A DNA stretch of 64,000 bases from DASXKD01 sp963703605 (GTDB lineage Bacteria; Actinomycetota; Actinomycetes; Streptosporangiales; Streptosporangiaceae): contig CAVPFC010000032.1 in NCBI GenBank assembly GCA_963703605.1, positions 56,426-120,425 on the forward strand, in the 5' to 3' direction. The position numbers were made by a program, and so were the translations under genes. Of the stretch, positions 17,807 to 26,285 are shown one piece after another. Numbering within the stretch: position 1 is the stretch's first letter; the number at the start of each line of letters is the position of its first letter. The notes under the pieces are model-generated. The model did no database searches, was not told the DNA's origin, and worked only from the letters and a program-made list of their open reading frames with translations.

Positions 17807-19639
17807 ATGACTGAGGCCTATATCACCGGCGTCGGCGCCTACCTGCCCGGCGACCCCATCGACAACGAACAGCTCGCGGCCCGGTTCGGCGACGGCACCG
17901 CGCGCGGCGCGGCCCTGCGCGGGCGGGCGCTCGCGGCGAACGGCATCCGGACCCGGCACTACGCCGTGGACGAGAACGGCATGACCCAGCTGCTGAACGA
18001 GGAGCTGGCGGCGCGGGCGGCGCGGTGCGCGCTGGCCGACCGCGGCCTCGCGGTGTCCGCGGTGCGGATGCTCGCGACCGGCACGACCCAGGGGGACGTG
18101 CTCGTTCCCGGGTTTGCCTCGATGGTGCACGGCCGGCTCGGCGGCGGCCCGATGGAGCTGCTGTCGGCCGCCGGGGTGTGCGCTTCCGGGATGGCCGCGC
18201 TGAAGGGCGCGGTGTCGGCGGTGCGGCTCGGCGAGCACCCGGTCGCCGTGGCGATCGGCTCCGAACTGGTCAGCCGCTCGTTCACGGCCGCCGCGGGGGG
18301 CGCGGCGGAGCCGCCGTTCGCGGTGGACACCGATTTCCTGCGCTGGACCCTGTCGGACGGGGCCGGGGCGGTGGTGGTGGAACCCGGGCCCCGGCCCGAC
18401 GGCCTGAGCCTGCGGGTGGACTGGATGCACCTGGTCTCCTTCGCGCACGAGCACCCGGTGTGCATGAGCGCTGGGCTGGCGGAGGACCGCGAGCCCAGGG
18501 CGGGGACAACCTGGCTCGACCTGCGCGAGCCGCGGGATGCGTTCGAGGCGCCGCGGCTGCGGCAGGACATGTCGGTGCTGCCCGAGCTGATCGACGTCGG
18601 GGTCGCCGAGTTCGGCGCGCTGGTCAGGGCCGGGCGCATCGACCCGGGCACCGAGCACATCCTGTGCCACTACAGCGCCGAGCACTTCCGCGCCAAGCTG
18701 TTTGCCCGGCTGTGCGAGGCCGGGTACCCGCCGGATGACCGGCGCTGGTTCACGAACCTGCACACCGCCGGGAACACCGGGGCGGCCAGCATCTTCGTGA
18801 TGCTCGCCGAGGCACGGCCGCGGTTGCGCCCCGGCGACCGGGTGCTGCTGATCGTGCCGGAGTCCGGGCGTTTCTCGTTCGCCTTCGCGCACCTGACCTG
18901 CGTCGGTCCGGGTGACGGCCCGAGCCGGGCCGAGCTTGCCGCGTCTCCGCTCGGCGAGCCGCTTCCCGGGGATGATCCGGCGGCCGCCCGGGCGTTCCGC
19001 GAGCTGGCCGGGGTGTGGGCGGAGCTCGGCCAGGCCCTGGCCAGGGTGCCGGTCGTCCGCCGGATCGAGGACGGCACGGCGACGCTGGAGGACTACCGCA
19101 GGCTGCTGCTGAACCTGCGCCAGCAGGTCGTCGACGGCGGCCGGTGGATCTCGCAGGCCGCCGCGAACTTCTCCGCCGAGCTGTTCTGGCTGCGCAGCGC
19201 GGCGATCCAGCACGCCGCCGAGGAGCACCGCGACTACCAGCTCCTCGAACGCGACTACGCAGCCGTGGGCGGCGACCCGCGGGCGATGGCCACGACCCCG
19301 GCGAACATCGGCTCCGCCGCGCTGTCCGCCTACGTCTTCCACCGGGCGAGCCTGCCGGATCCCGTCGACCTGCTCGGTGCGATGTTCGTGATCGAGGGCC
19401 TCGGCACGCGGAAAGCGGCCGGCTGGGCCGGCTGCCTCGCGAGCGGCCTGGGCCTGGCCGACGACCAGCTCAGCTTCCTCCGTTACCACGCAACCGGCGA
19501 CGACGAGCACTTCGGTGTCCTGCGGGCCGCGTTGCGCTCCGGGCTGTTCGACGACGCCGCCGTCACCCGGATCGTCAAGACCGCACGGGTGGTCGCGCGC
19601 CTGTACGCCCTGCAACTGGAGGAGCTCGACCATGTCTGA
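17807..19639 (+). CDS. Beta-ketoacyl-ACP synthase III fused to a haem-oxygenase-like (diiron oxidase-type) domain
   Basis: A 610-residue two-domain protein. Residues ~1-345 are a KAS III-like thiolase fold starting MTEAYITGVGAYLPG, with catalytic Cys in AGVCASGMAALKG, His in ILCHYSAEHF and Asn in HTAGNTGAASIF, so the Cys-His-Asn triad is intact. Residues ~375-605 are all-helical with His/Glu-rich segments (AAIQHAAEEHRDYQLLERD, FVIEGLGTRKAAGW, HATGDDEHFGVL), consistent with the haem-oxygenase-like diiron oxidase / iron-containing redox enzyme superfamily. Inference: the first domain makes or accepts an acyl chain that the second oxidises. ATG 17807 is preferred over 17771 because it gives the conserved N-terminus. 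It overlaps the next gene by 8 bp. Confidence 0.82.
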   Translation: MTEAYITGVGAYLPGDPIDNEQLAARFGDGTARGAALRGRALAANGIRTRHYAVDENGMTQLLNEELAARAARCALADRGLAVSAVRMLATGTTQGDVLVPGFASMVHGRLGGGPMELLSAAGVCASGMAALKGAVSAVRLGEHPVAVAIGSELVSRSFTAAAGGAAEPPFAVDTDFLRWTLSDGAGAVVVEPGPRPDGLSLRVDWMHLVSFAHEHPVCMSAGLAEDREPRAGTTWLDLREPRDAFEAPRLRQDMSVLPELIDVGVAEFGALVRAGRIDPGTEHILCHYSAEHFRAKLFARLCEAGYPPDDRRWFTNLHTAGNTGAASIFVMLAEARPRLRPGDRVLLIVPESGRFSFAFAHLTCVGPGDGPSRAELAASPLGEPLPGDDPAAARAFRELAGVWAELGQALARVPVVRRIEDGTATLEDYRRLLLNLRQQVVDGGRWISQAAANFSAELFWLRSAAIQHAAEEHRDYQLLERDYAAVGGDPRAMATTPANIGSAALSAYVFHRASLPDPVDLLGAMFVIEGLGTRKAAGWAGCLASGLGLADDQLSFLRYHATGDDEHFGVLRAALRSGLFDDAAVTRIVKTARVVARLYALQLEELDHV

Positions 19640-20615
19640 CCAGGCAGGCCCGTCGCTGCCGTCCGCCCTCTCGCTTTCGCCGGGCCTCTCGCTTTCGGCG
19701 AGCCCGTGGGTTGCGCCGAGCCCGTGGGTTGCGCCGAGCCCGTCGGTTGCGCCGAGCCCGTCGGTTGCGCCAAGCCCGTCGCTTTCGCCGGGCCCCTCGC
19801 TATGGGAGGTCATGGCCGCCGATCCGTCGATCCCAATTGACCCGGCCACGCTGTGCGTGGTGATCCGCGACCAGCGGCGGCCCAGCCGCGCGTTCCTCTA
19901 CCCCTGGGTACGGGTGCTGTCCCGGGCCGTGGTCACGGTCATCGTGCTGGTCAAGCGCGCCATCCCGGTCCGGTTCTCGGCCCACGCCACGATGGACCGG
20001 ATGTGCCTGTGGTTCCTGCGCCGGTTCGTCTCCCCGGACGCGGTCTGGCTGCTGATCAGGCACTTCATCATCGAGACGAACCTGCTCAGCTTCTGCGTGC
20101 GCAACACCGGCGTGCCCGCCAGCGCGGATCCGGTGCTGCGGCCGACGACGCTGGCCGGCCTCGGCAACCGTGCGGTCATCGAGCATGACCTGAACGTCTA
20201 CCGGGTGCTGCGCGCCCTCGGCGGGGCCGCCCCGCTCGGCCAGGGGAACCTCGCACGGCTGGACTTCGGGATGCTCAACGTCCCCGCCATCGACCCGGAA
20301 CCGCGCACCCGCCGCCTCCTCCGCCTGGACATCCAGACGGCCCTGTGCCTGATGAACATCCCGTTCGCGTTCTGCCTGACCCCCGCGGAGTACCGGCGGG
20401 CCGTGCACTCGCTCCGGCTGGACGCCTCACTGCTCAGCGTGCTCGCGACGGTGACCGGTGACGCCACGTTCCTGGCCTGGCGCGCCGCGTCGCTGCCGGT
20501 GCGCGTCGACAGCAACGTCGACGTCCCGGTCATGGTGTACGAGCACGCCGTGCTCTGCGAGTACGCCCACGCCCGGCTCTGCCACCTGCGCGACGCCGCG
20601 GCCGCCGTCAGCTGA
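19632..20615 (+). CDS. Conserved hypothetical protein, partner of the KAS III fusion
   Basis: 327 residues, not recognised. ATG 19632 is preceded by GGAGG at 9 nt and overlaps the upstream stop by 8 bp, so translation is coupled to the ketosynthase fusion. Residues ~22-57 are a Ser/Pro/Val hexapeptide repeat encoded by an 18-bp tandem repeat; the globular region starts near MAADPSIPIDPATLCVV. It has an amphipathic or membrane-apposed helix (LYPWVRVLSRAVVTVIVLVK), then HFIIETNLLSFCVRNTG, and further His/Glu/Asp positions (VIEHDLNVYRVL, MVYEHAVLCEYAHARLCHL) that could bind metal. No signal peptide. Coupling suggests it acts in the same pathway on the acyl product or as a partner subunit. Its 3' end overlaps the convergent SRPBCC gene by 8 bp. 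Confidence 0.7.
   Translation: MSDQAGPSLPSALSLSPGLSLSASPWVAPSPWVAPSPSVAPSPSVAPSPSLSPGPSLWEVMAADPSIPIDPATLCVVIRDQRRPSRAFLYPWVRVLSRAVVTVIVLVKRAIPVRFSAHATMDRMCLWFLRRFVSPDAVWLLIRHFIIETNLLSFCVRNTGVPASADPVLRPTTLAGLGNRAVIEHDLNVYRVLRALGGAAPLGQGNLARLDFGMLNVPAIDPEPRTRRLLRLDIQTALCLMNIPFAFCLTPAEYRRAVHSLRLDASLLSVLATVTGDATFLAWRAASLPVRVDSNVDVPVMVYEHAVLCEYAHARLCHLRDAAAAVS
19697..19802 (+). repeat. 18-bp coding tandem repeat (minisatellite)
   Basis: About six degenerate copies of an 18-bp unit of the form GCGCCGAGCCCGTSGGTT, encoding (SPxVAP)n within the N-terminus of the gene at 19632. The unit length keeps the frame, so copy number can change without inactivating the protein. Confidence 0.8.
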
Positions 20616-21087
20616 GGGGCTTGGCCCGGAGCGTGCTGGTGGCGCTGAGCGCGCCGGTCTCGTCGAGGTCGTCCAGGACGGCGGGCAGGCCCACGCTGAG
20701 CATCTTCGTGCGGACCGCGCCCAGCAGCTTGGCGAGGAAGAACCCGCCCGCGCCGGTGAAACCCGTGTGGTCGTAGGTGAAGCGGGTGCCGCCGTCATGC
20801 GGCTCGATCCGGTAGGTGACGTAGGTGGCGGCGCCGTTGTCGGTCCAGGAGTACCGCAGCAGGGACGGCTCGCGCGCCTCCAGGACCTCGCAGTCGATGA
20901 CGCCGCGCCAGCCCGGCATCGGCTTGGCGATGAGCTGGAACCGGTTGCCGGGCACGGGAGCGAAGCCGACCGGCCGGGCCCCTCGCCCGGTCGCGGTCCA
21001 GAACGGGATCAGGTCCGGGTCGGTGACCGCCCGCCAAACCTTGGCAGGAGGGTGGGGGTAGTCGCGCACGATATGGATGTCGGTCAT
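20608..21087 (-). CDS. SRPBCC-family (START/AHSA1-like) protein
   Basis: A 159-residue single-domain helix-grip protein. It begins MTDIHIVRDYPHPPAKVWRA, the usual first strand and helix of AHSA1-like/polyketide-cyclase-like SRPBCC proteins, and ends with the long C-terminal helix (GGFFLAKLLGAVRTKMLSVG). Such proteins bind hydrophobic ligands; the function here is unknown. It is divergent from the TetR gene at 21183, with an inverted repeat between them that could serve as operator for both, and converges on the ketosynthase partner gene with an 8-bp overlap. Confidence 0.85.
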   Translation of the reverse strand: MTDIHIVRDYPHPPAKVWRAVTDPDLIPFWTATGRGARPVGFAPVPGNRFQLIAKPMPGWRGVIDCEVLEAREPSLLRYSWTDNGAATYVTYRIEPHDGGTRFTYDHTGFTGAGGFFLAKLLGAVRTKMLSVGLPAVLDDLDETGALSATSTLRAKPLS

Positions 21088-21125
21088 AGAAGCTCCTCGG
21101 GTGGATGGCCCTGCCGTTTGAATCC

Positions 21126-21155
21126 TTCTGTTACTAGAGAAGTACAGTAGCAGAA
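21126..21155. promoter_or_regulatory. Inverted repeat in the SRPBCC/TetR divergent promoter (candidate TetR operator)
   Basis: TTCTGTTACT (21,126-21,135) and AGTAGCAGAA (21,146-21,155) form an imperfect 10-bp inverted repeat around a 10-bp spacer, in an AT-rich island between the divergent genes. Position and size fit a TetR-family operator. Confidence 0.55.
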
Positions 21156-21182
21156 AGATTTCTGTGACGGTAGACTACGTCT

Positions 21183-21935
21183 ATGGACAGGCAGGTAGTG
21201 GACTGGACCGCGGCGCCAGCCGGGGTCGCGCCCGTTGTGGCCGCTCCGGCCGAGGGGCTGCGCGAGCGCAAGAAGCGCCTGATGCGTCAGCAGTTGTCCG
21301 ACACCGCCACGGCGATGTTCCTGGAGCGCGGCTTCGGCGCGGTCCGCGTGGCCGAGGTCGCCGAGGCGTGCGGGGTCTCGGAGAAGACGGTCTTCAACTA
21401 CTTCCCCACCAAGGAGTCGCTCGTCCTGGACCGGCTGGAGGCCACCGTGGCGTCGCTGCGGGCCGGGCTGGCCGATCCGGCGATCCCGCCGGTCGAAGCG
21501 GCGCTGCGGATCCTGGACCGCGAGCTGGGGGGCATGACGGACTGGCTCGCGGGGCAAGAGGACCCCGTCCAGGCCGCCCGGGCGATCACGCGTTTCGGTG
21601 ACCTGATCCGCGCCACGCCCTCGCTGCGGGCCTACCAGAGCGACATGATGGACCAGTTCGTGTCCGTGGCGGCCCCGATCCTGGCCGCCCGGGCCGCGAT
21701 GGGCGCCGACGACCCCGAGCCGCAGATCGCAGCCCGGGCCCTGCTGGGGCTGTGGCACGTCCAGGCCAACAGCCTGCGCAAGCACCTGGACGGCGCGTGC
21801 CCGCCGGCGCGGGTTCGCGAACTGGTGACCGCCGACGTCCGCCGCGCCGCCCGGCTCCTCGACGAGGGACTCCGCTCGTTCGCGGCGCAAGAACCGCCCG
21901 CCGTGGTGACGGACACCGCGGCCGAAACGCCCTGA
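21183..21935 (+). CDS. TetR/AcrR-family transcriptional regulator
   Basis: A 250-residue TetR-like regulator. The DNA-binding domain spans about residues 25-85: ERKKRLMRQQLSDTATAMFL, FGAVRVAEVAEACGVSEKTV and FNYFPTKESLV (canonical helix-turn-helix and tyrosine/phenylalanine motif). A variable all-helical ligand domain follows. The ~25-residue N-terminal extension is Ala/Val/Pro-rich. It is divergent from the SRPBCC gene with an inverted repeat in the 95-bp gap, so it probably represses itself and that gene. Confidence 0.9.
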   Translation: MDRQVVDWTAAPAGVAPVVAAPAEGLRERKKRLMRQQLSDTATAMFLERGFGAVRVAEVAEACGVSEKTVFNYFPTKESLVLDRLEATVASLRAGLADPAIPPVEAALRILDRELGGMTDWLAGQEDPVQAARAITRFGDLIRATPSLRAYQSDMMDQFVSVAAPILAARAAMGADDPEPQIAARALLGLWHVQANSLRKHLDGACPPARVRELVTADVRRAARLLDEGLRSFAAQEPPAVVTDTAAETP

Positions 21936-22026
21936 GCCACACCCCGCCATACCGGCCCCTCAAATCGGCGAAGAAAGTTTCTGACGGCCCCGCCGTGGAC
22001 CCCGAAACTGTCAGACGGGCCGCGTA

Positions 22027-22048
22027 CTATCGAACTAGATTTCGATAG
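22027..22048. repeat. Short perfect palindrome in the gap after tetR
   Basis: CTATCGAA-CTAGAT-TTCGATAG: 8-bp perfect arms around 6 bp, AT-rich against GC-rich surroundings. It could be a regulator site or a hairpin. It lies in the 644-bp gene-free stretch 21,936-22,579. Confidence 0.55.
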
Positions 22049-22155
22049 CTGCCCCGAGGGCCCTGCACAGCCACAGCCCACCCAGCCAAGCCGCCTAAAC
22101 AGGGGGACCGGACCGGGGCGGGGGCGTGTGCAGCGCCGGTCCGGGCCGCGCCCAC

Positions 22156-22298
22156 CGCAGCGATGGCCCTGGGGGTGAAGAGCGGGCGTAGCGTCACCCA
22201 CGCCCCGCCACCAGACCCGCGCGTCTCGGGCCGACGGCGCGCACCACCAGCGGTGTCCGGCCAGCCCGCGGTCACCCGGGGGGCCATCGCCGCTCCGC
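22156..22298. repeat. 143-bp direct repeat, copy 1
   Basis: Starts CGCAGCGATGGCCCTGGGGG and ends at CGCCGCTCCGC. A near-identical copy starts 198 bp downstream (22,354-22,495), differing by a few substitutions and one indel. The frame is open across both copies, but the indel and GC bias explain this and I do not call it coding. Confidence 0.85.
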
Positions 22299-22353
22299 GC
22301 CAGGCCATCGCCGAGTCCGAGCCGGGCCGTCCCCAGGTCCCAGCCGAGGCCAT

Positions 22354-22495
22354 CGCAGCGATGGCCCTGGGGGTGAAGAGCGGGCGTAGCGTCACCCGCG
22401 CCCACCACCAGACCCGCGCGTCTCGGGCCGACGGCGCGAACCACCAGCGGTGTCCGGCCAGCCCGCGGTCACCCGGGGGGCCATCGCCGCTCCGC
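22354..22495. repeat. 143-bp direct repeat, copy 2
   Basis: Second copy of the unit at 22,156-22,298. After it the sequence degrades into GC-rich fragments with repeated GGCCGTCGCC/GGTCGCCGG motifs until the next gene. It may be a decayed longer tandem array. Confidence 0.85.
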
Positions 22496-22579
22496 ACGGG
22501 CCGTCGCCAGGCCGCGCCAGGCGGTCGCCGGTCCGCAGGTGCCGTCGTCGGCCCGCAGGGGCGTCGCCGGGGTGCGATC

Positions 22580-23044
22580 ATGGGGCGCATGATCGCGTGG
22601 CGGGACGTCGAGCAGGCAGAGCCGGAGTTCGCGCAGCGCGTGCGGGCGCTGTTCGACGCCCACCGGCACAAGACAATTGCCACCCTGCGAGCCGACGGGT
22701 CGCCGCGGATCTCCGGGATCGAGGCGGTCTTCGAGAACGGCGAACTGGGTTTTGGCTCGATGCCAGGCGCGCGCAAAGGGGCGGATCTCCGTCGGGATCC
22801 GCGGTTCGCCATGCACAGCGCCACGGTCGACCCGGTCGAAGGCGCCGAGGCGCAGTGGCCGGGCGAGGCGAAGATCTCCGGCCGGGCGATCGCTGCCGGA
22901 CCGGTGACCGATGGAACGGACGGCGACAGCTTCAGCGCCGACATCGCCGAGGTCGTGCACACCCACCTTAACGAGCAGGCCACGATGCTCGTCGTGGAGT
23001 GGTGGACGCCCACGCACGGGCTGCGAAGGATCGAGCGCGAGTGA
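22580..23044 (+). CDS. Pyridoxamine 5'-phosphate oxidase-fold (PPOX) family protein
   Basis: A 154-residue split-barrel protein. FDAHRHKTIATLRADGSPRI followed by SGIEAVFENGEL is the typical first half of FMN- or F420-binding PPOX-family proteins. ATG 22580 is chosen because the frame upstream runs into the non-coding repeat; ATG 22589 is an alternative. In actinomycetes such short proteins usually bind F420 or FMN and reduce unknown small molecules. It faces the convergent ThDP enzyme gene with ~40 bp between stops. Confidence 0.82.
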   Translation: MGRMIAWRDVEQAEPEFAQRVRALFDAHRHKTIATLRADGSPRISGIEAVFENGELGFGSMPGARKGADLRRDPRFAMHSATVDPVEGAEAQWPGEAKISGRAIAAGPVTDGTDGDSFSADIAEVVHTHLNEQATMLVVEWWTPTHGLRRIERE

Positions 23045-23085
23045 CCCTGCGCTAGGGCCACGTCCAGCAGCGCCACCGTCCCACG

Positions 23086-24749
23086 CTAATGGCCGCGGAA
23101 CGCCTCTTCCAGCCACCAGGAGCCGTGGGCCGAGGCTACTTTGGCGTCGATGACCAGGGGGCGGTCACGGGGCCGGCGAGCCAGTCGCGCACCGGGCCGA
23201 GGTCGTCGGGGCCGCGCACGGTCACCCCGGCGCAGCCGAAGCCGCGGCCGATGGCGGCGATGTCGGCCGGCGGGAACTTGACCGTGTCCAGCGCGAATCC
23301 CTCTGGCCCGAAGTGGTGCACCTCGGCGCCGTAGGCCTCGTCGTCGTACACCACGACGACCATGGGCAGGCCCAGGCGAACCACGGTCTCCAGCTCGCTG
23401 ACCCCCATGAGCGCACCGCCGTCGCCGAGCGCGGCCACCGGCAGGCGGGCAGGCTGGGCCAGCGCGGCGCCGATGGCCGACGCCAGCCCGAGCCCCACCG
23501 ACTGGTAGGCCTGGGTGAAGCAGAACCCGTCCTCGTCCGGGACGGACAGGAACATGCTGGGGTAGCCCATGAAGTTGCCCGAGTCGATGGCCACCACCCG
23601 CTCGGCCGGCAGCAGGTCGTCCAGCGCGATCGTAAGGGTCCGCGGGTCGATCCGGCCGCCATCGGAGCCTTGGCTCCCCGAGCGTGGCGTGCCCTCGTCG
23701 GTGTAGGGCACGTCACGCCAGCGCACCTCGCGGGCGATACGGGACCGCAGGTCCGCGGAACGGTATCCGGGCCGGGGCTGGTGGCCCAGGCGGTCGAGCG
23801 TCACCCGCGCCGTCTCGGCCACGTCGCCGTGCACGCCCAAGTCCACCGGCCGGTGCGCGCCGATCGCGGAGCTATCGTCGTCGACCTGCGCCACCCGGGC
23901 GCTGGGGCCGATCAGCTTGCCGTGGCGCATCGTCCACATGTTGAGCGAGCAGCCCCAGCCCACGACCATGTCGGCGCTGCTGATCAGTTCGGCCGCGAGG
24001 GGCGAGGCGAAACCGCCGCTCACCCCGATGTCCCAGGGACTGCCGTGGAACAGGCCCTTGGCCACCGCCGACGTGGCGAGCAGCGCACCGCAGGCGTCCG
24101 CCAGCTCTTCCAGGCTGACCCGGGCCGCACGCGCGCCGCGGCCCGCCACGAACACCGGGCGTTCGGCCATGCCGAGCGCCGCGGCGAGCCGGGCCGCCGC
24201 CACCGGGGCGGGGGCCGGTGGGTCCAGCGGCGCCGCCGGCGAGATCACCGGCGGATCGCAGTGCGCCGCCTGGACGTCCAGCGGCATGGCGAGCACGACG
24301 GTGCGCCGCTCCCGCCGCGCGGTCTGGTAGGCGCGCGCGGTGTCGGCGGCGGCCGTGGCGGGGGAGTGCAGCCGGTCCGGCACCGCGCCGACGGAGGTGG
24401 CGAGCGCTGCCACGTCGATCCGGAAGTTGGACCGCACCGCCGCACCCGCCACGTCCGGGGCGAGCACCAGCAGCGGCGTGCGGCTCTTGGCCGCCTCGGT
24501 GATGCCGGTCAGCGCGTTGGTCAGCCCCGGGCCCTGGTGCACGGTGAGGATGCCCACCCGCCCCGTGCCGCGGGCCCAGGCATCGGCCATGCACGCGGCG
24601 CCGCACTCGTGCCGGGCGGCGACGAACCGCGCGCCGCGGGCGACCAGGGCGTCGGTCACGTGAAAGTTGCCGCTGCCGACCACCCCGAACACCACGTCCA
24701 GGTCGGCCAGCTCCGCCAGCGTCGCCGCGACCGCCTCGCTGACCAGCAT
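23086..24749 (-). CDS. Thiamine-diphosphate-dependent enzyme (acetolactate synthase / benzoylformate decarboxylase-like), C-terminal frameshift
   Basis: About 550 residues with the three domains of the POX/ALS-type ThDP family: PYR domain with the conserved Glu in AARHECGAACMADAWARGTG (about 45), central FAD/nucleotide-fold domain, and PP domain with GDGGALMGVSELETVVRLGL and YDDEAYG as the Mg-ThDP motif. ATG 24749 (MLVSEAVAATLAEL) is the family-like start; the open frame upstream is antisense shadow. Near 23,177 a base appears missing from a C-run: the frame ends at 23,136, but the alternative frame continues RDRPLVIDAKVASAHGSWWL and stops at 23,086, the normal family C-terminus. The substrate is a 2-oxo acid by family; identity unknown. 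It lies 5 bp after the cyclase gene. Confidence 0.85.
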
Positions 24750-24754
24750 CGAGC

Positions 24755-25534
24755 TCAGGATCCCCGCTCGACCAGGGCGAGCGCCCGGCACGGGCTGCCG
24801 GATCCGCCGGTGATCGGCAGCGGCAGCACGAGCAGCACCGTTCCGGTGGCCGGCAGCCGGGCCAGGTTCTGTAGCTGGGTCAGGCCGTACTTGCCCGCCC
24901 CGAGCAGCATCGAGTGGCACGGGAACGGCGGGTCGAACGAGTGCGCGGCGCCCGCGTCGGTGCCCACGGTCTCCACCCCGACCCCGATCACCGGCGATTC
25001 CTCGGCGATCCACCTGGCGCACTCCACCGAGATGCCCGGCGTGTGCGGCCCGGTCTCGTTGGCGTTCAGGAACCGCTCCTGGTCACCGGACCGGACATCC
25101 CACCCGGTCCGGTACAGCAGCCAGCCGCCGTCGGGCAGCGGCCCGTGCGCGCGCTCCCAGTCCTTGACGTCCTGGATCTGGAGCAAGAAGTCGGGGTCGC
25201 CGGCGGCTTGCGCGCTGAAGTCGAGCACCACCGCCGGGGCGATCAGCCGGCCGGGCGGCACCTGGGAGACGTCCTCCCCGTCCCGCCCGGTCACCCAGTG
25301 CACCGGCGCGTCGAAGTGGGTCCCGGTGTGCTCGCCCGTGCTGATGTCGTTCCAGTACCACGCCGGCCCCCGGTCGTCGTAGCGGCTGATCTCCCGCAGC
25401 GAGAACGAAACGGTGTTGCTGAACGGCTCGGGCAGCTTGAGCACCGGCGTCGACGCCGACAGCGGCGCGGTCAGGTCGATGACTTCCACCGTGGCGCCCC
25501 TCAGTGCCTCGGTGAGCGCGCTGAGCACGGACAT
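24755..25534 (-). CDS. Cyclase-family metal hydrolase (kynurenine formamidase-like)
   Basis: A 259-residue protein of the cyclase family (PF04199-type) with the metal-binding signature HTGTHFDAPVHW (about 78-89) and a second conserved region VGVETVGTD. Members are Zn/Mn hydrolases such as kynurenine formamidase and isatin hydrolase. ATG 25534 has GGAGG just upstream and is preferred over 25570. It is followed after 5 bp by a ThDP enzyme, so hydrolysis of an amide or lactam may feed a 2-oxo acid to that enzyme (inference). Confidence 0.85.
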   Translation of the reverse strand: MSVLSALTEALRGATVEVIDLTAPLSASTPVLKLPEPFSNTVSFSLREISRYDDRGPAWYWNDISTGEHTGTHFDAPVHWVTGRDGEDVSQVPPGRLIAPAVVLDFSAQAAGDPDFLLQIQDVKDWERAHGPLPDGGWLLYRTGWDVRSGDQERFLNANETGPHTPGISVECARWIAEESPVIGVGVETVGTDAGAAHSFDPPFPCHSMLLGAGKYGLTQLQNLARLPATGTVLLVLPLPITGGSGSPCRALALVERGS

Positions 25535-25656
25535 GGCGCCTCCCGTTGTCTGGTCTGTATGCCACGGCAATATACGTGTATCCCGGCCCGGGACTCCGCT
25601 AGATTCGGCTGGTCCGTGCGGCGGAGTGGACGAGGATCCGTGCGGCGGAGGCAGCC

Positions 25657-26283
25657 ATGAGCCCCAAGAAGAAGTCCTCGCCCAAGCCGGGTAAGCCGCG
25701 CGGCGGGCTGGTCCTGCTGAGGCTGCTGCTCATCCTGGTCGTGGTGGCGCTTCTCGTCGCGTTCCTGCCTGCCCCCTGGGCGATCGACATCGGCGGCCAC
25801 TTCAGCGCCCTGGGGGACTGGCACGGCTACGGCCCGGTGCGGGCCAGCAACGGCGGCTCCTACGAGCTGTTCACCCAGTTGCACGGCGGGATCACCAACG
25901 GCGATGCCGCCGCCTGCGGGATCCGCGGCTGCGAGTCGCTGACCGGCAGCGCCCAGCTGTGTACCAGCAGCGGCCAGCGCTACACCTTCGGCGTCACCGG
26001 GGCGGTGCACGCCTGGCTGAGCAGCGACGGAGCGCTCACCGATATCAACCTGACCGGTGGCACGCCCGAGGCGCTGCCGCGCGGGCAGGTGGTCGCGTTC
26101 CACGGGACCTGGCGCGGGCCCGTGCTGCCGATCGCGAGTTCCTCCTTCACCAAGGTCTTCACCCCGGCCGGGGCGATCAGGACGACCGCGTCAACGGCGG
26201 GCAGCGCGGCCGGTGAGTTGCGCTTCGGCTCGGCCGCGGCCTTCGACCGGGCCTGCAACGCCCTGGCCAGCGGGGGCCATTAA
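25657..26283 (+). CDS. Membrane-anchored hypothetical protein
   Basis: 208 residues: a Lys/Pro-rich N-terminus, one membrane helix (LVLLRLLLILVVVALLVAFL, about 17-36) and an extracytoplasmic domain with three Cys clustered in AACGIRGCESLTGSAQLC that may form a disulfide. The domain is Gly/Ser/Thr-rich beta-type with no family I recognise. A Shine-Dalgarno (GGAGG) precedes ATG 25656/25657. Its stop lies 3 bp from the convergent guaB1 stop. Confidence 0.7.
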   Translation: MSPKKKSSPKPGKPRGGLVLLRLLLILVVVALLVAFLPAPWAIDIGGHFSALGDWHGYGPVRASNGGSYELFTQLHGGITNGDAAACGIRGCESLTGSAQLCTSSGQRYTFGVTGAVHAWLSSDGALTDINLTGGTPEALPRGQVVAFHGTWRGPVLPIASSSFTKVFTPAGAIRTTASTAGSAAGELRFGSAAAFDRACNALASGGH

Positions 26284-26285
26284 GC

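Noticed and set aside
17717..19849. 710-codon open frame antisense to the ketosynthase fusion
   Set aside because: Shadow ORF; the opposite strand has intact catalytic motifs and a good start.
22163..22579. In-frame N-terminal extension of the PPOX protein through the 143-bp repeats
   Set aside because: The extension is low complexity, includes the repeat, and the PPOX fold starts only after ATG 22580.
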